From: Melioribacter roseus
GTDB taxonomy: Bacteria; Bacteroidota; Ignavibacteria; Ignavibacteriales; Melioribacteraceae
Direction: 5' to 3'
NCBI GenBank assembly: GCA_020722005.1
Contig: DYLP01000016.1
Span: forward strand, 1 to 53,808
DNA: 53,808 nt
The notes under the pieces were generated by a model. That model saw nothing but the letters and a program-made list of their open reading frames with translations, was not told the DNA's origin and did no database searches. Of the stretch, positions 35,199 through 43,950 are shown one piece after another (positions within the stretch are counted from its first letter, which is position 1; each line of letters opens with the position of its first letter). The translations under genes and the position numbers were made by a program.

Positions 35199-35918
35199 AT
35201 GAAGTTTAGCATCAATATCGATCACATTGCGACACTCAGAAACGCACGAGCCGAATTCCAGCCCGACCCGGTGGCTTTTGCATTGATGGCTGAACTCTAC
35301 GGTGTTGACGGAATTGTTGTACACTTGAGAGAAGACAGGCGCCATATTAATGAACGCGACGTCAGACAACTCAGAGAATTAATTACAACAAAACTCGACC
35401 TCGAAATGGCAGCTGTTGACGAAATTATAGATATTGCTTGCGATGTCAAACCTGAACTGGCTACCATAGTTCCAGAGAAAAGGCAGGAACTTACAACTGA
35501 AGGCGGAATAAATGTAATTGACAACATTAATTTACTGAGCAATACAATTAAACGTCTGCACGAAGCTGGAATTGACGTTTCCCTTTTTATCGAACCCGAC
35601 GTCGACCAGATAAATGCAGCTGCCGAAATAAATGCAGACTTTATCGAAATTCATACCGGGAAATATGCCAACTCTCCTACTGAAGACGAAAGATTCGACG
35701 AACTAGATAAAATTCGTCTGGCTGTCAGGCATGCAAAAAAATTAGGATTGGGTGTTAATGCAGGTCATGGATTGAATTATGTTAATATGAAAGAATTTGT
35801 TGCTATTAAAGAAATTGACGAAGTTAGTATAGGACATGCGGTAATTGCACGCGCGGTTTTTGTAGGCGTAGAAAAAGCTATTAAAGAAATGATTGAAATC
35901 ATTCGTAATGCTCAATAA
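35199..35918 (+). CDS. pdxJ: Pyridoxine 5'-phosphate synthase
   Basis: 239 residues, full length. It makes pyridoxine 5'-phosphate from deoxyxylulose 5-phosphate and 3-amino-1-hydroxyacetone phosphate, the last ring-forming step of the DXP-dependent vitamin B6 pathway. Motifs: SINIDHIATLRNAR at the start, VHLREDRRHINERDV, EIHTGKYA, GVNAGHGLNYVN and EVSIGHAVIARAVFVGVEKAI at the phosphate-binding end. AAGGGGAC precedes the ATG. The next gene starts 17 bp later. No other B6 gene is close by. Confidence 0.97.
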   Translation: MKFSINIDHIATLRNARAEFQPDPVAFALMAELYGVDGIVVHLREDRRHINERDVRQLRELITTKLDLEMAAVDEIIDIACDVKPELATIVPEKRQELTTEGGINVIDNINLLSNTIKRLHEAGIDVSLFIEPDVDQINAAAEINADFIEIHTGKYANSPTEDERFDELDKIRLAVRHAKKLGLGVNAGHGLNYVNMKEFVAIKEIDEVSIGHAVIARAVFVGVEKAIKEMIEIIRNAQ

Positions 35919-35935
35919 ACCTGACCGGAATAAAT

Positions 35936-36709
35936 TTGATTAAAAATCTCAAGAAAAAATTAGACTACAATTATAATCAATTCAATAGTACGTCGATTGT
36001 GCTCGACCCGGTTTTATTTCCTCACAGATTTTCAGATTATCACGACATCGAAATTTCGGCTTTTATATCGTCAATTTTTGCATACGGTAATCTGTCGCAG
36101 ATTATGAAAACACTGGAAGAAATTCACAAAGTCATGCAAAATAAGCCGTATGAGTTTATATCAAATTTTTCATTGAATACGAAAGTCTTTGAAAAATTAA
36201 AATATCGATTTTACAGCCCGGATGATATTAGTCTCATTTTTTATGCTTTGAACAAAATCTATGGTCAATACGATTCATTAAAATATTTATTTCTATTATA
36301 CTATTTCGACAATGAGAAAAATCTGAAATCGTCTATTAAATTTTTTGTCGACAATATCAAGAATATCATTGCCCATAAAAGGAATATGAGCGTTGGTATA
36401 AATTTTATGCTGCCCGATCCGATGAAAAACAGTGCGTGCAAAAGAATGAATTTGTTTCTGAGATGGATGGTAAGAAAGGATAATATTGATTTTGGATTGT
36501 GGCATGAAATTACACCTGATAAGCTCGTTATTCCCGTCGATACTCACGTGGCTAAAATAAGCAGGATTTTGGGGCTCACTCAAAAGAAGATTGCAAACTG
36601 GAAAATGGCAGAAGAAATTACCGAAAATCTAAGAAAATTTAATCCATCCGATCCGGTAAAATATGACTTTGCAATCTGTCATATTGGTATGAATAAGATG
36701 AAGATCTAA
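35936..36709 (+). CDS. TIGR02757/DUF2400 family protein, TTG start
   Basis: 257 residues starting with TTG at 35936; no in-frame ATG lies near, and CCGGAA precedes it. It matches the TIGR02757 pattern: FPHRFSDYHDIEISAFISSIFAYGN near the N-terminus, a Cys/Arg-rich KNSACKRMNLFLRWMVRKDNIDFG and PVDTHVAKISRILGL. The family is related to DNA glycosylase-like helix-hairpin-helix folds by its PVDTHVxRxxxRLGL-like segment, but no activity is established. Probably co-transcribed with pdxJ. Codon use is like its neighbours. A nuclease or glycosylase role would be a guess. Confidence 0.85.
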   Translation: MIKNLKKKLDYNYNQFNSTSIVLDPVLFPHRFSDYHDIEISAFISSIFAYGNLSQIMKTLEEIHKVMQNKPYEFISNFSLNTKVFEKLKYRFYSPDDISLIFYALNKIYGQYDSLKYLFLLYYFDNEKNLKSSIKFFVDNIKNIIAHKRNMSVGINFMLPDPMKNSACKRMNLFLRWMVRKDNIDFGLWHEITPDKLVIPVDTHVAKISRILGLTQKKIANWKMAEEITENLRKFNPSDPVKYDFAICHIGMNKMKI

Positions 36710-36724
36710 ACATAAAAAGTTTGC

Positions 36725-36755
36725 TCGTCTATAATATCAATGTTATATTAGACGA
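36725..36755 (+). terminator. Hairpin after the TIGR02757 gene
   Basis: TCGTCTATAATAT (36725-36737) pairs with ATATTAGACGA (36745-36755) with one bulge. No U-run follows directly, so termination is likely but inefficient. Confidence 0.45.
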
Positions 36756-36795
36756 ACGATTATCAAATTATTAATACCATAAACAGGAGAACGGC

Positions 36796-38745
36796 ATGTC
36801 GGAACAAAAACGATTTGTCCCTTTCGTCTCGCCGGAGACAAATATGGCTGAATTTACCGTGCGAGCTCTGATTATCGGATTGCTTATGGCAGTTATACTC
36901 GGAGCGGCGAATGCCTATTTGGGTCTTAAAGCCGGTATGACAATAGCTGCCACCTATCCGGCGGCAGTAATAGGGATGGCGCTTCTGAAATTAATGAAAG
37001 GTACAATACTTGAAGAGAATTTTGCACGTACTGTTGGTTCAATAGGCGAATCGATAGCTGCTGGTGCAATATTTACTTTGCCTGCATTTTTTATAGCGGG
37101 AATTTGGGACCCATTTTTTACCCCTGGTCATTATGCAATTTCAACAGCAATAATGGTGGCTGGCGGTATACTCGGCATTATGTTCGTTGCATTGTTGAGA
37201 CGAGTTATGGTTGAAGATGCGGAACTACCTTTCCCTGAATCGGTAGCTGCCGCTGAAATTCATAAAGCAGGGCGTAATGGAACTGCCGGTTCAAAATACT
37301 TATTCAATGCAATGGGCATTGGCGCTGTTATTCAAGCATTGGGAAAATTTAAATTATTCGTATTTTCTTACGATAAAGTTTTACAATTTGGTAAAGGAAG
37401 CATTTTATTCCGATCCCCTGAAGTAAGTCCGGCTTATATGGGCGTTGGTTATATAATCGGTCCCAGACTCGCAGCATTGAACTTCAGTGGAGGTGTAATT
37501 GCATGGGGTTTACTCGCTCCCATTATTGCCTATTTCAAGTACACGGCTAACGGCGATTCTTCAATGGAGACGACGGATATGCTTGTGCAGGTTTGGAAAG
37601 ATTATGTGCGTCCTATTGCAATAGGAGGAATGCTTGTAGGAGCTGCTTATACTTTGTGGAAGATGAGAAATAGTCTTATTACAGGAATTGGTAGGTCAGT
37701 TAACGATGTAAAAAAAGCTGCTTCAGGAGAAGTAACTGAAATACGCACCGAAAAAGACCTTAGTTTCACTACAATACTCGGCGGTATCGGGTTAACAGCC
37801 GTAGCAACATTTTTTATCTATAATTTCTTCGCACAGGACCTTTTTGCAGCGTTAGTGGCAACGATCGTAATGATAATCGCAGGATTCTTTTTTGCTGCCG
37901 TTTCCGGTTATCTCGTAGGAATTATCGGTTCGAGCAACAACCCAATTAGCGGTTTGACGTTGTCGACATTAGTTGTAGCCGCCGTCTTAATGGTAGCATT
38001 GGGAATGAAAGGAACTCAAGGCGTGGCTGCAGTTCTTGGTGTAGCTGCTGTCGTTTGCGTTTCGGCAGCCGTGGCAGGTGAAATGCTGCAAGACCTTAAA
38101 GCAGGTCACATTCTAGGCGGTACTCCATGGAAAATGCAGCTCGGTGATATTATCGGTGTTGTGATTGCATCGGCTGTAATGTTTATTCCTCTTTTTATTC
38201 TTCATGAAGGTGACATAAAATCGGGCGGTATGGGTTTCGGTGGCGACGCACTCCCAGCTCCACAGGCAAGTTTAATGGCTATCTTATCGAAAGGAATTGT
38301 TGCAGGACAAATGGAATGGATACTGATTTTTACAGGTATGCTGATGGGTGTAGGATTTATTATGATGAATGTTAAAAGTCCTATGCTTGTTAGTGTGGGA
38401 ATGTATCTACCGCTTGGAACGACATTTGCAATTTTTATGGGCGGTCTGATCAAATGGATTGTAGAAAAATATTCAGCTAAATATAATTTCAACGATGCCC
38501 AAAAATCGAGAGTTGAAAATGTAGGGATCCTCTTAGCTGCAGGCTTAATAGCAGGCGAAGCTTTAATTGGACTCCTGTTTGCCGGTTTCGCATTCTGGGA
38601 AATACCACTACTGGAAATCTTTAAAGAACCTACATTCATTATAAGTCTGGTGGTAATACTGTTTATTGCTTATTTACTCATAAAAATCCCAATTAAGAAT
38701 GCAGGTAAACCAGAAGACCCTGCAGCTCCTTCAGTGCCGGTTTAA
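36796..38745 (+). CDS. OPT family oligopeptide transporter
   Basis: 649 residues with about 15-16 membrane segments. Hallmarks of the oligopeptide transporter (OPT) superfamily: GAANAYLGLKAGMTIAATYP near the N-terminus, NFARTVGSIGESIAAGAIF, and SSNNPISGLTLSTLVVAA in the middle. Bacterial members import oligopeptides (or metal-nicotianamine-type chelates in plants) with protons. Two genes downstream lies a cytosolic dipeptidase, so peptide nutrition is the probable role. GGAGA precedes the ATG. The cytoplasmic loop after the seventh or eighth span (RSVNDVKKAASGEVTEIRTEK) is typical of this bacterial subgroup. Confidence 0.93.
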   Translation: MSEQKRFVPFVSPETNMAEFTVRALIIGLLMAVILGAANAYLGLKAGMTIAATYPAAVIGMALLKLMKGTILEENFARTVGSIGESIAAGAIFTLPAFFIAGIWDPFFTPGHYAISTAIMVAGGILGIMFVALLRRVMVEDAELPFPESVAAAEIHKAGRNGTAGSKYLFNAMGIGAVIQALGKFKLFVFSYDKVLQFGKGSILFRSPEVSPAYMGVGYIIGPRLAALNFSGGVIAWGLLAPIIAYFKYTANGDSSMETTDMLVQVWKDYVRPIAIGGMLVGAAYTLWKMRNSLITGIGRSVNDVKKAASGEVTEIRTEKDLSFTTILGGIGLTAVATFFIYNFFAQDLFAALVATIVMIIAGFFFAAVSGYLVGIIGSSNNPISGLTLSTLVVAAVLMVALGMKGTQGVAAVLGVAAVVCVSAAVAGEMLQDLKAGHILGGTPWKMQLGDIIGVVIASAVMFIPLFILHEGDIKSGGMGFGGDALPAPQASLMAILSKGIVAGQMEWILIFTGMLMGVGFIMMNVKSPMLVSVGMYLPLGTTFAIFMGGLIKWIVEKYSAKYNFNDAQKSRVENVGILLAAGLIAGEALIGLLFAGFAFWEIPLLEIFKEPTFIISLVVILFIAYLLIKIPIKNAGKPEDPAAPSVPV

Positions 38746-38780
38746 TTAACAGGGTGATTAAACAGTAATTAGTCAATAAT

Positions 38781-39149
38781 ATGGACTTTTTTAGAAGACG
38801 AAAAATAGACAAAAATTATCTTGACCTTACACCCGTTAGAAAAGTTGAATATGAGGAAGACGGCAATCTGGTAACTTTACTGATTCCAAAATTTACAAGC
38901 AATTTTGCGGTAAAGTTTATTGTGCCAAGATTGAAGTCGAAATACATTAAGTTAAGACTCGATGAACTTGGGTCGGCTTCGTGGCTTGAAATTGACGACA
39001 AAACTAATGTGGGCGAATTGTGTAATCGACTCAAGAATAAATTCGGTGAAAAGGTCGAGCCGGTTGAAGAACGCTTGACTCGATTTCTGACGCGTTTGTA
39101 CGTAGAAAAAATTATTTCTTTTAAGGAAATAGAAGGAGAAAAATTATGA
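38781..39149 (+). CDS. Orphan PqqD-like protein
   Basis: 122 residues. The C-terminal half (SASWLEIDDKTNVGELCNRLKNKFGEKVEPVEERLTRFL, residues about 70-110) has the winged-helix pattern of PqqD proteins, which carry peptides to radical-SAM enzymes. No radical-SAM gene or precursor peptide is nearby. Its stop overlaps the start of pepD (ATGA), placing it between a peptide transporter and a dipeptidase. I infer a peptide-binding accessory role. The first 60 residues are basic and not typical of PqqD. Confidence 0.7.
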   Translation: MDFFRRRKIDKNYLDLTPVRKVEYEEDGNLVTLLIPKFTSNFAVKFIVPRLKSKYIKLRLDELGSASWLEIDDKTNVGELCNRLKNKFGEKVEPVEERLTRFLTRLYVEKIISFKEIEGEKL

Positions 39150-40606
39150 GTAACACACTCAGTAATCTTAAACCAGAACTGTTATGGAAACACTTCGAAG
39201 AAATTTGCAAGAGACCGCATCCATCGAGAAACGAAAAACTGGTTGCCGAATATATTATAGATTTTGCAAAGAAAAACTCACTCGATTACAGCGTCGACGA
39301 TTTCGGCAATATTGTAATTAGAAAACCAGCTACACCAGGAAAAGAAAATTTAATGACGGTTGCTCTTCAGGGACATCTCGATATGGTACCCGAAAAGAAT
39401 AACGACGTAAAACATAATTTCGATAAAGATCCAATTGAACCCTATATTGACGGCGATTGGGTAAAAGCCAGGGGCACTACACTCGGTTCAGATAATGGCA
39501 TCGGGGTAGCTACAGCTCTCGCTATTCTTGAATCGAAGGATATTGAACACGGTCCGATTGAAGCTCTTTTTACGCTTGATGAAGAAACAGGACTCAACGG
39601 CGCTCAGGCTCTTCAGCCTAGATTCCTCAACGCTAATATTATGATTAATCTCGATTCAGAAGAAGATGGTGCTTTCTACATTGGATGCGCAGGTGGTCAA
39701 AACACATTTGCAGAATTCAAAATAAAAACAACACCGTACAAAGAAAATACTATTCCTCTTGAAGTATCGGTTACAGGATTAAAAGGTGGGCATTCGGGAC
39801 TAGATATAGCAAGCGGGCGAGCTAATGCTATCAAATTACTTGTTCGCTTGCTCTATAACCTGAATGAAGGATTTGGTATTACACTTTCTAAAATTAGCGG
39901 CGGCAATAAACACAATGCCATCCCAAGAGAAGCTTTTGCATTGATAAGAATACCGAAAAAAAATTATATCGATGTTTTAGACACTGTATCCAGATTCGAA
40001 TCTATCGTCAAGTCTGAATTCGAAACCGTTGAACCTTCATTGCAGATTATTGCAAACAAAGTTCAGTCACGTGCTAAAGTTATCGACAAAGCTATCTCCG
40101 ATAGAATAATTAACTCCCTCTATGGCATCCAAAATGGCGTAATTAAAATGAGTGCCGATATTGAAGAACTTGTCGAAACTTCTTCGAACTTAGCTGTGGT
40201 GGTTACGAAACAAAATAGTATTGAAGTAACAACGAGTCAAAGAAGTTCTGTGGAATCTGAAAAATATGATATTTCTAATGCAATCGCTGCTGTGTTCGAA
40301 CTAGCCAAAGCAAAAGTAAATTTTGGCGAGGGGTACCCAGGCTGGAAACCGGATATTAATTCTCCAATACTGGGAATAATGAAAGATATTTATAAGCAGA
40401 TGTACGGCTCTGAACCAGAAATAAAAGCAATTCACGCTGGACTTGAATGCGGAATTATTAAAGAAAAATTTCCACATGTCGATATGATATCTTTAGGTCC
40501 TACAATTCAAGGAGCTCACTCGCCCGACGAAAAAGTGCAAATAAGTACAGTGCAAAAATTCTGGGATATCCTGATTAATGTATTGAAAAATATTCCTTCA
40601 ATTTAA
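39146..40606 (+). CDS. pepD: Cytosol non-specific dipeptidase (M20C, PepD)
   Basis: 486 residues, usual length. The M20 zinc peptidase residues are visible: LQGHLDMVPEKN with the first His/Asp, GSDNGIGVATALAIL with the bridging Asp, LDEETGLNGA with Glu-Glu, and a C-terminal ahead-of-stop SLGPTIQGAHSPDEKV with the last His. The lid domain (VTGLKGGHSGLDIASGRANAIK) is typical of PepD. It hydrolyses a broad range of dipeptides in the cytoplasm. GGAGAA precedes the ATG, which overlaps the PqqD-like stop, so translation is coupled. A strong terminator ends the operon. Confidence 0.95.
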   Translation: MSNTLSNLKPELLWKHFEEICKRPHPSRNEKLVAEYIIDFAKKNSLDYSVDDFGNIVIRKPATPGKENLMTVALQGHLDMVPEKNNDVKHNFDKDPIEPYIDGDWVKARGTTLGSDNGIGVATALAILESKDIEHGPIEALFTLDEETGLNGAQALQPRFLNANIMINLDSEEDGAFYIGCAGGQNTFAEFKIKTTPYKENTIPLEVSVTGLKGGHSGLDIASGRANAIKLLVRLLYNLNEGFGITLSKISGGNKHNAIPREAFALIRIPKKNYIDVLDTVSRFESIVKSEFETVEPSLQIIANKVQSRAKVIDKAISDRIINSLYGIQNGVIKMSADIEELVETSSNLAVVVTKQNSIEVTTSQRSSVESEKYDISNAIAAVFELAKAKVNFGEGYPGWKPDINSPILGIMKDIYKQMYGSEPEIKAIHAGLECGIIKEKFPHVDMISLGPTIQGAHSPDEKVQISTVQKFWDILINVLKNIPSI

Positions 40607-40615
40607 TTGACAGAA

Positions 40616-40663
40616 TCGTACAGGAAGCCAAATTTTCCGTGGCTTCCTGTACGAGACTTTTTC
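40616..40663 (+). terminator. Strong intrinsic terminator of the peptide operon
   Basis: A perfect 15-bp stem, TCGTACAGGAAGCCA (40616-40630) with TGGCTTCCTGTACGA (40640-40654), and a 9-base loop are followed by GACTTTTTC. It lies ten bases after the pepD stop. Confidence 0.85.
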
Positions 40664-40682
40664 GATAATTGAGTTTAATGTT

Positions 40683-42017
40683 ATGGTAATTACGACTAAA
40701 AAACCTCAACCGACATTCCTTTTCAGATGGACTATATTGGTTTTAATCAGCCTGGCGATGTTCGGTAATTACTATATCTACGACAGTATAAGTCCTCTGG
40801 CTGATTTGTTGGTAAAACAACTTAAATTTACCGATTCGGACATTGGACTATTGCAGGGAATTTACAGCTTCCCAAATATAATCATGGTACTCATCGGTGG
40901 AATTATCATCGATAAAATTGGCACTCGAACTTCAGTATTGATATTTACAGCTCTAATAATGGTCGGTTCGGTTGTTACTGCATTAACAGGCAAACTTTAT
41001 GTTATGACTCTTGGCAGGTTAGTATTTGGACTCGGTGCCGAGTCGATGATCGTTGCAATAACTACGATAATTGCTCGTTGGTTTAAGGGTAAAGAATTAT
41101 CTCTCGCATTTGGGTTGAATCTTACGGTGGCGCGACTCGGTTCTTTCCTTGCTCTTAATTCGCCTACGTGGGGGAAAAGTTTTTATGAATACTGGCAGTC
41201 GCCACTTTTGATTACCGTGGCTGCCGGTATATTCGCAGTTGTTACTATTGGTCTTTATTACATCCTCGATAGGATTGGTTCAGGTAAATTCGAACTTCCA
41301 GCCGAAGGTCAACAGGAAAAAGTAGTTTTGAAAGAAATCTTTACTTTTCCAAAAGCTTTCTGGTACATTACTGCGCTCTGCGTAACATTTTATTCTGCTA
41401 TGTTTCCGTTTCAGACTTTTGCAATAAAATTTTTTCAGGATGCACACGGCACAACCAGGGAAGTAGGAGGTAATCTTTCGAGTATTCTAACTCTGGCTGC
41501 CATGATTTTTACACCGCTCTTCGGATTACTTGCCGATAAGGTTGGTAAACGTTCATGGCTGATGATGTTTGGTTCACTGCTGATAATCCCGGTCTATTTA
41601 ATGATGGCTTATAAAATCGGCAAACCTGATGTAATGACAGAAAGTGATTTTATTCGTTTATCTATCTCGTTTTTTGATATTAATGTTGCAATTCCGATTT
41701 ATCTTATTCTACCGATGTCGATGATGGGAATTGCATTTTCGTTGGTACCAGCCGTAATGTGGCCCTCCGTTGCATTGATTGTTGACAATGCCAAACTGGG
41801 AACTGCATACGGTTTAATGACAATGATTCAGAATATCGGTTTATTTTCATTCAATATTATTATCGGTTACGCAAACGATATTTCAGGAGCGAGTGCCGCT
41901 AATCCCTCGGGTTACAATACAGGCATGTGGATTTTTTCGATGCTTGGATTTTTCGGATTGATCTTTGCATATTTATTGAAAAAAAGTCAACGCCAACTCG
42001 ACGCTAAACCTGAATAA
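40683..42017 (+). CDS. MFS transporter (ACS/organic-anion-like)
   Basis: 444 residues with twelve predicted membrane segments. The superfamily signature between spans 2 and 3 is GGIIIDKIGTRTSVLIF, and span 4-5 holds LGRLVFGLGAESMIVA; spans 7-8 have LLADKVGKRSWLMMF. The substrate cannot be read from sequence; the general look (RWTILVLISLAMFGNYYIYDSISPLADLL) resembles carriers of organic anions or peptides. It lies after the peptide operon's terminator and so has its own promoter. The gene ends 54 bp before a small envelope-protein gene. Confidence 0.85.
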   Translation: MVITTKKPQPTFLFRWTILVLISLAMFGNYYIYDSISPLADLLVKQLKFTDSDIGLLQGIYSFPNIIMVLIGGIIIDKIGTRTSVLIFTALIMVGSVVTALTGKLYVMTLGRLVFGLGAESMIVAITTIIARWFKGKELSLAFGLNLTVARLGSFLALNSPTWGKSFYEYWQSPLLITVAAGIFAVVTIGLYYILDRIGSGKFELPAEGQQEKVVLKEIFTFPKAFWYITALCVTFYSAMFPFQTFAIKFFQDAHGTTREVGGNLSSILTLAAMIFTPLFGLLADKVGKRSWLMMFGSLLIIPVYLMMAYKIGKPDVMTESDFIRLSISFFDINVAIPIYLILPMSMMGIAFSLVPAVMWPSVALIVDNAKLGTAYGLMTMIQNIGLFSFNIIIGYANDISGASAANPSGYNTGMWIFSMLGFFGLIFAYLLKKSQRQLDAKPE

Positions 42018-42071
42018 ATATTTTATTAGTGCTCTTTTTACTAAATTGTATCTGTAAAAGTTGTTGAATTT

Positions 42072-42809
42072 ATGAAACTAAAATTTTCAATAATAATTTT
42101 TATTACTCTTTCGGCAAGTGGAATTAATGCTCAAACTTTTGGATTCGGTTGTTTGGGTTTAAGTGGTTTCTATGCCGGCTATACGCATCATTACTACGAG
42201 ACGCCTGCAATTAATGAGTTCCTTAACAATTATAAAATAAATTTTGCAGATGGCTTAATGCCGGATATTGAATTTAAAAGGTCAACAGGCTACAGAATAG
42301 GAGCGAATATTTTCAGAGCGAGATTTTCGAGCATTTTTATTAGTACGAAAGGTTATTATCAATTCTTAAAAGAGACTCACGAATTCAAAATTGATAATCT
42401 AACTTCAGAAAAGTATGAATTATCGATGAATAATTGGGGCGTTGGACTGGACCTCGGTTTCCCGATATTCTCATTTCTCGATATCAAACTAGTCGAAGGT
42501 CACGTTAATTTTTATTCTCCGGAATTTAAGATTAATTTTCTGGAGAAAAATAACGCCACTGTTGAATTAAATAAATTTACATCCGACGAAACAAAAATCG
42601 GATATTTCCTCGGCTCCGGGATGGTTATACATCTTATACCTGATTATGTGAGTATAGAAGCTACAGCCGGATACAATTTTCTTGAGCTGAAGCAACTTTA
42701 CGACGGAGATAATAAATTATCAATTCCAATTACAAACTCAACAAATGAAATAATTAATAAAAAAACTTTTTCCGCTACTCTTCAAATTAATGTGGGATTC
42801 CCACTCTAA
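42072..42809 (+). CDS. Secreted or outer-membrane protein of unknown function
   Basis: 245 residues with a signal peptide (about 1-20, ITLSASGINAQ). The mature part alternates hydrophobic and polar residues (YRIGANIFRARFSSIFISTKGYYQF, SVGVGLDLG-like GVGLDLGFPIFSFLDIKL) and ends in FSATLQINVGFPL, a small beta-barrel pattern. I recognise no family. A small outer-membrane barrel is my inference. It ends nine bases before the broken aminopeptidase gene, whose ribosome site AAGGAAA starts at its stop codon. Confidence 0.7.
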   Translation: MKLKFSIIIFITLSASGINAQTFGFGCLGLSGFYAGYTHHYYETPAINEFLNNYKINFADGLMPDIEFKRSTGYRIGANIFRARFSSIFISTKGYYQFLKETHEFKIDNLTSEKYELSMNNWGVGLDLGFPIFSFLDIKLVEGHVNFYSPEFKINFLEKNNATVELNKFTSDETKIGYFLGSGMVIHLIPDYVSIEATAGYNFLELKQLYDGDNKLSIPITNSTNEIINKKTFSATLQINVGFPL

Positions 42810-42818
42810 GGAAATTTT

Positions 42819-43781
42819 ATGAAATTGACAAAACTTGACAGAGCCGCAGTAATAGCCATACGCGATTGTATGGGCGCAAAACCGAAATAATCGGTATTGA
42901 TTATAACCGATGAAAAAAAGAAAAAAATTGGTTATGCACTTTATCAAAATGCTCTGCAATTGGGTCATCCTTCATTATACGTGGAAATGAAGGCGGGCAA
43001 AATGCATGGAGAGGAATCTCCGGAGCAGGTTGCCGAATTGATGAAAATGTTTGATGTGGTATTATGTCCTACGGATAAATCGTTGACACATACAAACGCC
43101 AGAAGAGCTGCATCGGCTAAAGGTGTTAGAATTGCTACATTCCCCGGTATCACTGAGGACGTAATGATAAGAGGATTAAACGCCGATTACAGTAAAATTG
43201 CAAACCTTACGATCAAACTTGCTAAAAAACTCGACAGAACCAGCAAGGTGAGAATTATTGCTCCCAGTGGAACGGATATTTCTTTCGAAATTAAAGGACG
43301 AAAAGCTATTGCAAGCAAGGGTTTGTTTCAAAAGAAAGGCGAGGGTGGCAATTTACCCACAGGTGAAGCTTTTATCGCTCCTCTTGAAGGTACCGCAAAC
43401 GGCGTCTTTGTTGTCGATGGTTCAATGGCTGGTGTCGGTGTAGTTAAAAATAAACCAATTAGAATTGAAGTAAAGGATGGATATGCTGTAAAAATAAGTG
43501 GCGGTTCACAAGCAAAGACACTCGAAAAAATACACGAAAAATTTGGGAAATTAGCCAGGAATATTGCTGAATTCGGAATAGGAACGAACGATAAAGTTAA
43601 ATTGAGCGGAAATTTACTCGAAGACGAAAAAGTTATGGGTACGGTTCATATTGCTTTAGGCGATAATAAAACGATGGGTGGCAATGTAAACGTACCAATT
43701 CATCTCGATGGGGTCATTAAAAAACCAACTGTATGGTTCGATGACAGGTTAATTATGAAAGACGGGAAACTAATTAATTAA
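42819..43781 (+). pseudogene. M29/NicX-like aminopeptidase gene interrupted by an in-frame TAA
   Basis: From ATG 42819 (AAGGAAA seven bases ahead) the frame reads MKLTKLDRAAVIAIRDCMGA, then KPK, a TAA stop at 42888-42890, and continues in the same frame as SVLIITDEKKKKIGYALYQ for 297 more codons to 43781. The parts before and after the stop join into one N-terminal domain of the M29-like 'aminopeptidase' family (TNARRAASAKGVRIATFPGI, EGTANGVFVVDGSMAG), total about 320 residues. Relatives, as I recall them, have Glu at this point, so GAA to TAA is a single change. Restart at TTG 42897 lacks a ribosome site. Options: a true pseudogene, readthrough, or a base error. Confidence 0.75.
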
Positions 43782-43895
43782 AGGAAAATCTCGATAGACT
43801 TATTTTTTGAAAACAATTACAGAGAATTCCTTACTATATAGCTATCGCAGGAGCTATTAAATTATAAATTTTTACTTTATAAAACTCTCCTAAAA

Positions 43896-43926
43896 TTGAT
43901 TAACCGCTCTTAATTTTGTAAATTTG
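43896..43926 (+). promoter_or_regulatory. Bacteroidota-type promoter of the helicase gene
   Basis: TTG (43896-43898), a 20-base spacer and TAAATTTG (43919-43926) fit the Bacteroidota -33/-7 promoter exactly. The predicted start (about 43932) rules out the TTG start at 43924 and supports ATG 43951 for the helicase. Confidence 0.6.
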
Positions 43927-43950
43927 CAACTTAAAAAACAAACAATTCTT

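Noticed and set aside
35199-36709. pdxJ as part of the tricarboxylate cluster
   Set aside because: It is divergent, belongs to vitamin B6 synthesis and pairs with the TIGR02757 gene instead.
38202-38639. 145-codon open frame opposite the OPT transporter
   Set aside because: It is a shadow of a membrane protein, giving Pro/Ile/Ser-rich nonsense, with no start context.
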